From Achromobacter piechaudii NBRC 102461 (GTDB taxonomy: Bacteria; Pseudomonadota; Gammaproteobacteria; Burkholderiales; Burkholderiaceae_B), in the NCBI RefSeq assembly GCF_001571245.1, contig NZ_BCTK01000007.1, positions 62,001-126,000 on the forward strand: 64,000 nt of DNA, read 5' to 3'. The stretch's first letter is position 1; the number at the start of each line of letters is the position of its first letter. A program made the translations under genes and the position numbers. The notes below the pieces were generated by a model. That model did no database searches and was not told where the DNA came from. It worked only from the letters and a program-made list of their open reading frames with translations. This document shows, one piece after another, positions 60,491-64,000 of this stretch.

Positions 60491-62122
60491 TTACTTGGCG
60501 GGTTTGGCCGACATGGCCAGGGTGTATTGATCGGCACGGCCTTCGTAGACCAGTCCCTTCTTGAACGCCCAGATGCTGCTTTCAAAGTGCAGGGGAATGC
60601 TGGGCAGGTCGGCCAGCGCAATCGTCAGGGACTGTTGCAGCAGCTTTTCCCGCTCGGCCGGGTCCACGGTCACCAGCGCGCGCTTGAACACCTCGTCGAA
60701 CTCGGGGTTCTCGTAACCGCCGTAGTTGCTGGTGCCCAGGCCGTGCTCTTTATCGAACCGGGTAACCCAGTATTGTAGGAAGGACGAGGCTTCGCCCGTT
60801 TCCGACGACCAGCCGCCCATCGCAAAACTGAATTCGCGTTTGGCGCGCTTGGGGAAGTACACCGAGCGCGTCATCGCGTCGACGGTGGTCTTGATGCCCA
60901 CGCGCGACAGGTACTGCGCCACGGCTTGCGAGATCTGGGCGTCGTTGATGTAGCGGTCGTTGGTGGACGAAATGGTCAGCTCGAAGCCGTTCGGATAGCC
61001 GGCTTCGGCCAGCAGTTTCTTGGCGCCTTCGGGGTCGTATTTCAGCTCGGGCGGATGGCGCAGCGTGCCGAACATGCCGTCGGGCAGGAACTGGTTGGCG
61101 GGCGTGGCGGCGCCGTCCATGATACGAGCGGCTATGGTCTTGCGGTCGATCGCCATCGAGATGGCGCGACGCACCCGCACGTCTTGCAAGGGGTTTTTGC
61201 CGTCGGCGGCCTTGACGGTCGGGCTGGGGCTGCGGGCCACATCGAACTGGAAATACACCACGCGCACGGACGGGGTGATCACGTGGCCGAAGCCCGGGGT
61301 TTCCGAAATGCGCTTCACGTCGCGCGCGGCGGGGTTTTCGATCAGGTCGAAGTCGCCGGCCAACAGGCCGGTCAGGCGCGGGCCGGCGGCCGGCACGGGC
61401 ACCAGCTTGACCTCGCTCCAGGCCGGCTTGTCGCCCCAGTAGCCTTCGTTGCGTGTCAATTCGATGGCCGTGCCTTTCACGTAGGACTTCAACGTATAGG
61501 GGCCGGTGCCGATCACGTCGCGGCCGCCATTGAAGTCGGCGACGGTGGGCCAGGGGCCGGTCACGCCGCACTTGTTGGCCAGGTCGAACGTAATCGGGCC
61601 GTGCTGCACGATGCCGCTCCAGAGGATCGCCGTGCGGGTCAGGTCATTGGGCAGCAGCGGGTAGGGCTTGCGGGTCTTGATGATCAGCTTGTTGCCATCT
61701 TGCACCTGCACGTCGGCAAATTTCTGCACGATCGCTGGGTAAGAACCGCCAATCGCCTGCTCGTTGTTCATCACGCGGCAGAACGTGAAGATCACGTCCT
61801 GGGCGGTGAAGGGCTGGCCGTTGGAAAACTTGGCGCCTTCGCGCAACGCGAATTCCCACGTCGTGTCATCCAGCGCCTTCCAGCCCGTGGCCAGGCGCGG
61901 AATCAGGTCCATCTTGGCGTCCTGCCCCACCAGCGTTTCGAACAGGTGCGAGGTCATCGCGTCGTTCGGCGTGGCCTGATGGTAGTGCGGGTCCATCGAG
62001 GTCGGTTCGGACGACAGGCCGATCTTCAGCGTGGCCGGCGCCTGCGCCATGGCGGCGGGGGCGGCGGCCAGGGTACAGGCCAAGGCGAGTACTGCGCTGC
62101 GGGTAGATACCTGGATGGACAT
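60491..62122 (-). CDS. Peptide/opine-type ABC transporter substrate-binding protein
   Basis: Periplasmic family 5 binding protein, 543 residues. The signal peptide ends near AMA-QAPATL. Core family blocks are LKIGLSSEPTSMDPHYHQATPND (split), TTWEFALREGAKFSNGQPFTAQDVIFTF (split) and NDVRVRRAISMAIDRKTIA-like QDVRVRRAISMAIDRKTIA. Its C-terminal half is highly similar to the partial protein at 63255, so they are close paralogues. The ligand may be a peptide or N-acyl amino acid given the aspartoacylase-like neighbour. Confidence 0.92.
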   Translation of the reverse strand: MSIQVSTRSAVLALACTLAAAPAAMAQAPATLKIGLSSEPTSMDPHYHQATPNDAMTSHLFETLVGQDAKMDLIPRLATGWKALDDTTWEFALREGAKFSNGQPFTAQDVIFTFCRVMNNEQAIGGSYPAIVQKFADVQVQDGNKLIIKTRKPYPLLPNDLTRTAILWSGIVQHGPITFDLANKCGVTGPWPTVADFNGGRDVIGTGPYTLKSYVKGTAIELTRNEGYWGDKPAWSEVKLVPVPAAGPRLTGLLAGDFDLIENPAARDVKRISETPGFGHVITPSVRVVYFQFDVARSPSPTVKAADGKNPLQDVRVRRAISMAIDRKTIAARIMDGAATPANQFLPDGMFGTLRHPPELKYDPEGAKKLLAEAGYPNGFELTISSTNDRYINDAQISQAVAQYLSRVGIKTTVDAMTRSVYFPKRAKREFSFAMGGWSSETGEASSFLQYWVTRFDKEHGLGTSNYGGYENPEFDEVFKRALVTVDPAEREKLLQQSLTIALADLPSIPLHFESSIWAFKKGLVYEGRADQYTLAMSAKPAK

Positions 62123-62189
62123 GCTTTCCCTTATTGTTTTGGATGTATACGGCGGCGCCTCTTTGTGGGCGCCGCGCGTTCTTGCGAAA

Positions 62190-63161
62190 TCAGACGATGG
62201 GCTGCGCCAACCGTACGACCGTCACACCGGGCCGCAGGTTGGCGGTGGACGGCATGATCAGCACGCAGTTGTCATAGGGGGTGACGACCGGCTCGCCTTC
62301 GGACCAGCCGATGACCGTGCCTGCGGTGGCCAGCGTTTCCAGCCCCTTCCAGGGCTCGGCGAAACGGAAGTCGGCGCTTTTGGCGGCAACGGCGTGGGTG
62401 ACGCGCAATGCGCGTTGGACCGACGCGGCGGGTTCGATCCAGCCGGCGGGGATGTCGTCTGGGTCCACGGTGCCCGATTCGAGCAGGAAACGGGCCATCT
62501 GGTCTACGGCGACGCCGCGCGCTTCGGGCGCGCCATGGAAGCCGCATTCGATCAGCAGAGAGCGCGTGCCGTTGTCGCCGGGCTCGCCAAAGCGGCCGTA
62601 GTCGCGCATGCGCACGCCGGCCGCATGGCCCGCGTCCGCGATGATGGTGGCGGGGTTGCCCAGGGCCAGGGCCAGATCGATATTGCGTTGTTCCATGCCG
62701 GTCAGTTGCAGCGGCACGTCGGAATTGCTCATGGAATGAAAGTCCAGCAACCAGTCGGACTGTTCAACCCACGGACGGATCTGGGCGGCGCGCCGGCGTT
62801 CCTGCGAAATCGGCACGGTCAGCTTGTCGTCGCTCCAGACGCGATTCATGTCTTCATCGACAAAGCGCGCGGGTGCGTAGTTGTTGGAATCGAAGCGGTC
62901 GAACGCCGCCAGATTGCAGAAGGCCAGCGTCAGCGAGCCACGGCGGGGGCGCAGCCCTGCCGTCAGCGCTTCCTTCAAGGCCCAGGCGCCGCACAGCTCG
63001 TTGCCGTGGATCAGCGCGCTCAACATGACGCGCTTGCCCGGCACGCCGGAGTCGAAATGCCAGACGCCAGGCGTATCCGTATTGCCCAAGCGTTCGGCCG
63101 ACAGATCCGGACAGGCTAAAAGAAAAGGGCGCGGACGGGGCGCGGGGGTAGGCGTGGGCAT
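62190..63161 (-). CDS. Succinylglutamate desuccinylase/aspartoacylase-family protein
   Basis: Zinc carboxypeptidase-fold deacylase, 323 residues from the start with GGAGTTCCC upstream. Metal ligands are His and Glu in ALIHGNELCGAW and a second His in LLDFHSMSNSDV; conserved Arg/Asn are in ARFVDEDMNRVW and the general-base region in LIECGFHGAPEARG. The family removes acyl groups from N-acyl amino acids, such as N-succinylglutamate or N-acetylaspartate. Located between two binding-protein genes, so it may process the imported ligand. Confidence 0.88.
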   Translation of the reverse strand: MPTPTPAPRPRPFLLACPDLSAERLGNTDTPGVWHFDSGVPGKRVMLSALIHGNELCGAWALKEALTAGLRPRRGSLTLAFCNLAAFDRFDSNNYAPARFVDEDMNRVWSDDKLTVPISQERRRAAQIRPWVEQSDWLLDFHSMSNSDVPLQLTGMEQRNIDLALALGNPATIIADAGHAAGVRMRDYGRFGEPGDNGTRSLLIECGFHGAPEARGVAVDQMARFLLESGTVDPDDIPAGWIEPAASVQRALRVTHAVAAKSADFRFAEPWKGLETLATAGTVIGWSEGEPVVTPYDNCVLIMPSTANLRPGVTVVRLAQPIV

Positions 63162-63204
63162 GGGAACTCCGATGAAGCGGGGGAATTGTATAGGGTATCC
63201 GACC

Positions 63205-63238
63205 AAAAAAAACGGCTGCTCGGGGCAGCCGTTTTTTC
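63205..63238. terminator. Bidirectional terminator between the two binding-protein genes
   Basis: AACGGCTGC (63211-63219) and GCAGCCGTT (63225-63233) form a 9-bp stem, with an A-run before and a T-run after. Minus-strand transcription from the upstream binding-protein gene would stop here. The downstream operon, beginning with the aspartoacylase-like gene, then needs its own promoter or readthrough. Confidence 0.9.
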
Positions 63239-63254
63239 GTTCAGACGCGGTGGA

Positions 63255-64000
63255 TCACTTCTTTTCAGGCGTGACGGACGTCGCCAGGGTGTACTGGTCG
63301 CGACGGCCTTCGTAGGTGATGCCCTTGCGGAAGGCCCAGATGCTGCTTTCGAAGTGCAGCGGGATCAGCGGCACGTTGTCCAGGGCGATCTGGGTGGATT
63401 CCTGCAGCAGCTTTTCGCGCTTGGCCGGGTCCACGGTCACGATGGCCTGCTTGTAGACCTTATCGAAATCCGCGTTGGAAAAGCCGCCGTAGTTGCTGGT
63501 GCCCAGGCTGTTGGGCGAATCCAGGGATGCAACCCACAGTTGGAACAGGGCCGAGGCTTCACCCGTTTCCGCCGGCCAGCCGCCCATCGAGAAGCTGAAC
63601 TCGCGCTTGGCGCGCTTGGGGAAATAGATGGATGCCGTCATGGCGTCAACGTTGGTCTTGATGCCGACGCGGGCCAAGTATTGCGCCACGGCCTGGGCGA
63701 TCTGGCCGTCGTTGACGTAGCGGTCGTTGGTGGACGACAGCGTCATTTCAAAGCCATTCGGGTAGCCGGCTTCGGCCAACAGCTTCTTGGCGCCTTCCGG
63801 GTCGTACTTGATTTCCGGAGCCTTGGGCAGCGCGCCGAACATGCCGTCGGGCATGAACTGGTAAGCCGGGGTGGCCATGCCGTCCATGATGCGGGCGGTG
63901 ATGGTCTTGCGGTCGATGGCCATCGAAATGGCCTTGCGCACGCGCAGGTCCTGCAGCGGGTTCTTGCCGTCGGCGCTCTTGACGAACGGGCTCGGGTTGC
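63255..64000 (-). CDS. ABC transporter substrate-binding protein (5' part outside window)
   Basis: C-terminal part of a family 5 periplasmic binding protein; the coding sequence continues past the right edge. The last 229 or so residues closely parallel the protein at 60491, for example RKAISMAIDRKT, MPDGMFGAL, YDPEGAKKLLAEAGYPNGFE and SIWAFRKG. It is probably a tandem paralogue with a different ligand range. It lies just upstream of the aspartoacylase-like gene and is separated from it by a terminator. Confidence 0.92.
   Translation of the reverse strand, partial: NPSPFVKSADGKNPLQDLRVRKAISMAIDRKTITARIMDGMATPAYQFMPDGMFGALPKAPEIKYDPEGAKKLLAEAGYPNGFEMTLSSTNDRYVNDGQIAQAVAQYLARVGIKTNVDAMTASIYFPKRAKREFSFSMGGWPAETGEASALFQLWVASLDSPNSLGTSNYGGFSNADFDKVYKQAIVTVDPAKREKLLQESTQIALDNVPLIPLHFESSIWAFRKGITYEGRRDQYTLATSVTPEKK

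Noticed and set aside
58918-60564. Plus-strand frame antisense to the permease genes (548 codons)
   Set aside because: Gln/Asp/His-rich translation opposite clear membrane permeases; no protein-like features.

Overview
This 64 kb window is high-GC proteobacterial chromosome and most resembles Alcaligenaceae (Achromobacter/Bordetella group, Burkholderiales). The basis is family recognition, not a database search: orphan Bug/TctC periplasmic receptors, the rpe-gph-trpEGDC gene order, an atpIBEFHAGDC operon followed by hemE, priA and rep, and many LysR/AcoR-type regulators. Genes are densely packed and strongly GC3-biased. I saw no insertion sequence, prophage, CRISPR array or obvious island border.

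Left end (1-8 kb): a selenocysteine/formate dehydrogenase module, with the 3' part of fdhE, then selA and selB (ATGA overlap), then the selenocysteine tRNA gene selC. selD lies 1.9 kb further on. Between selC and selD are two minus-strand genes for twin-arginine-exported proteins, a TlpA-type thioredoxin and a transglutaminase-like protein. At 7-13.5 kb are a LysR regulator divergent from a DUF2917 protein, a kappa-class DsbA-like isomerase, and an aldehyde dehydrogenase with its DUF779 partner. The last two are transcribed from a recognisable sigma-54 promoter facing an AcoR-type activator gene.

13.5-19.2 kb: rpe, gph, trpE, trpG, trpD and trpC on the minus strand. An unlisted 24-residue Trp-rich leader peptide and a textbook terminator lie between gph and trpE, so the operon is probably controlled by attenuation. 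19.4-26.7 kb: housekeeping and envelope genes apaG, mltA, a UbiH-type monooxygenase, dsbC, a 2-hydroxyacid dehydrogenase with a TTG start behind a large hairpin, ttcA, folB, and a TrxR-like flavoprotein without its redox disulfide. 26.8-30.2 kb: two Bug receptors bracketing the two subunits of a 3-oxoacid CoA-transferase. 30.2-34.8 kb: a 14-bp tandem repeat, an M61 peptidase, an enoyl-CoA hydratase and a secreted DUF1254/DUF1214 protein.

34.9-49.4 kb: the complete F1Fo ATP synthase operon with promoter and terminator, a probable atypical response regulator with a Fis-type DNA-binding end, hemE, a 351-bp gene-free segment carrying a perfect DnaA box plus three near-matches, priA and rep. 49.5-54.3 kb: an AraC regulator, threonine aldolase, a class II glutamine amidotransferase, an unrecognised 206-residue protein and dapD. 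54.4-64 kb: a minus-strand operon for uptake and breakdown of peptides or acylated amino acids (dipeptide-type ABC transporter, aspartoacylase-like enzyme, M20 peptidase, alpha/beta hydrolase), with two closely similar substrate-binding proteins.

The features most worth a second look are the trp leader/attenuator, the DnaA-box segment between hemE and priA, the RNA structures flanking atpE, the SD-overlapping hairpin at 23.2 kb, the pseudo-receiver/Fis protein after the atp operon, and the Tat-exported transglutaminase/TlpA pair inside the selenium cluster. I did not find a clearly new multi-gene system.
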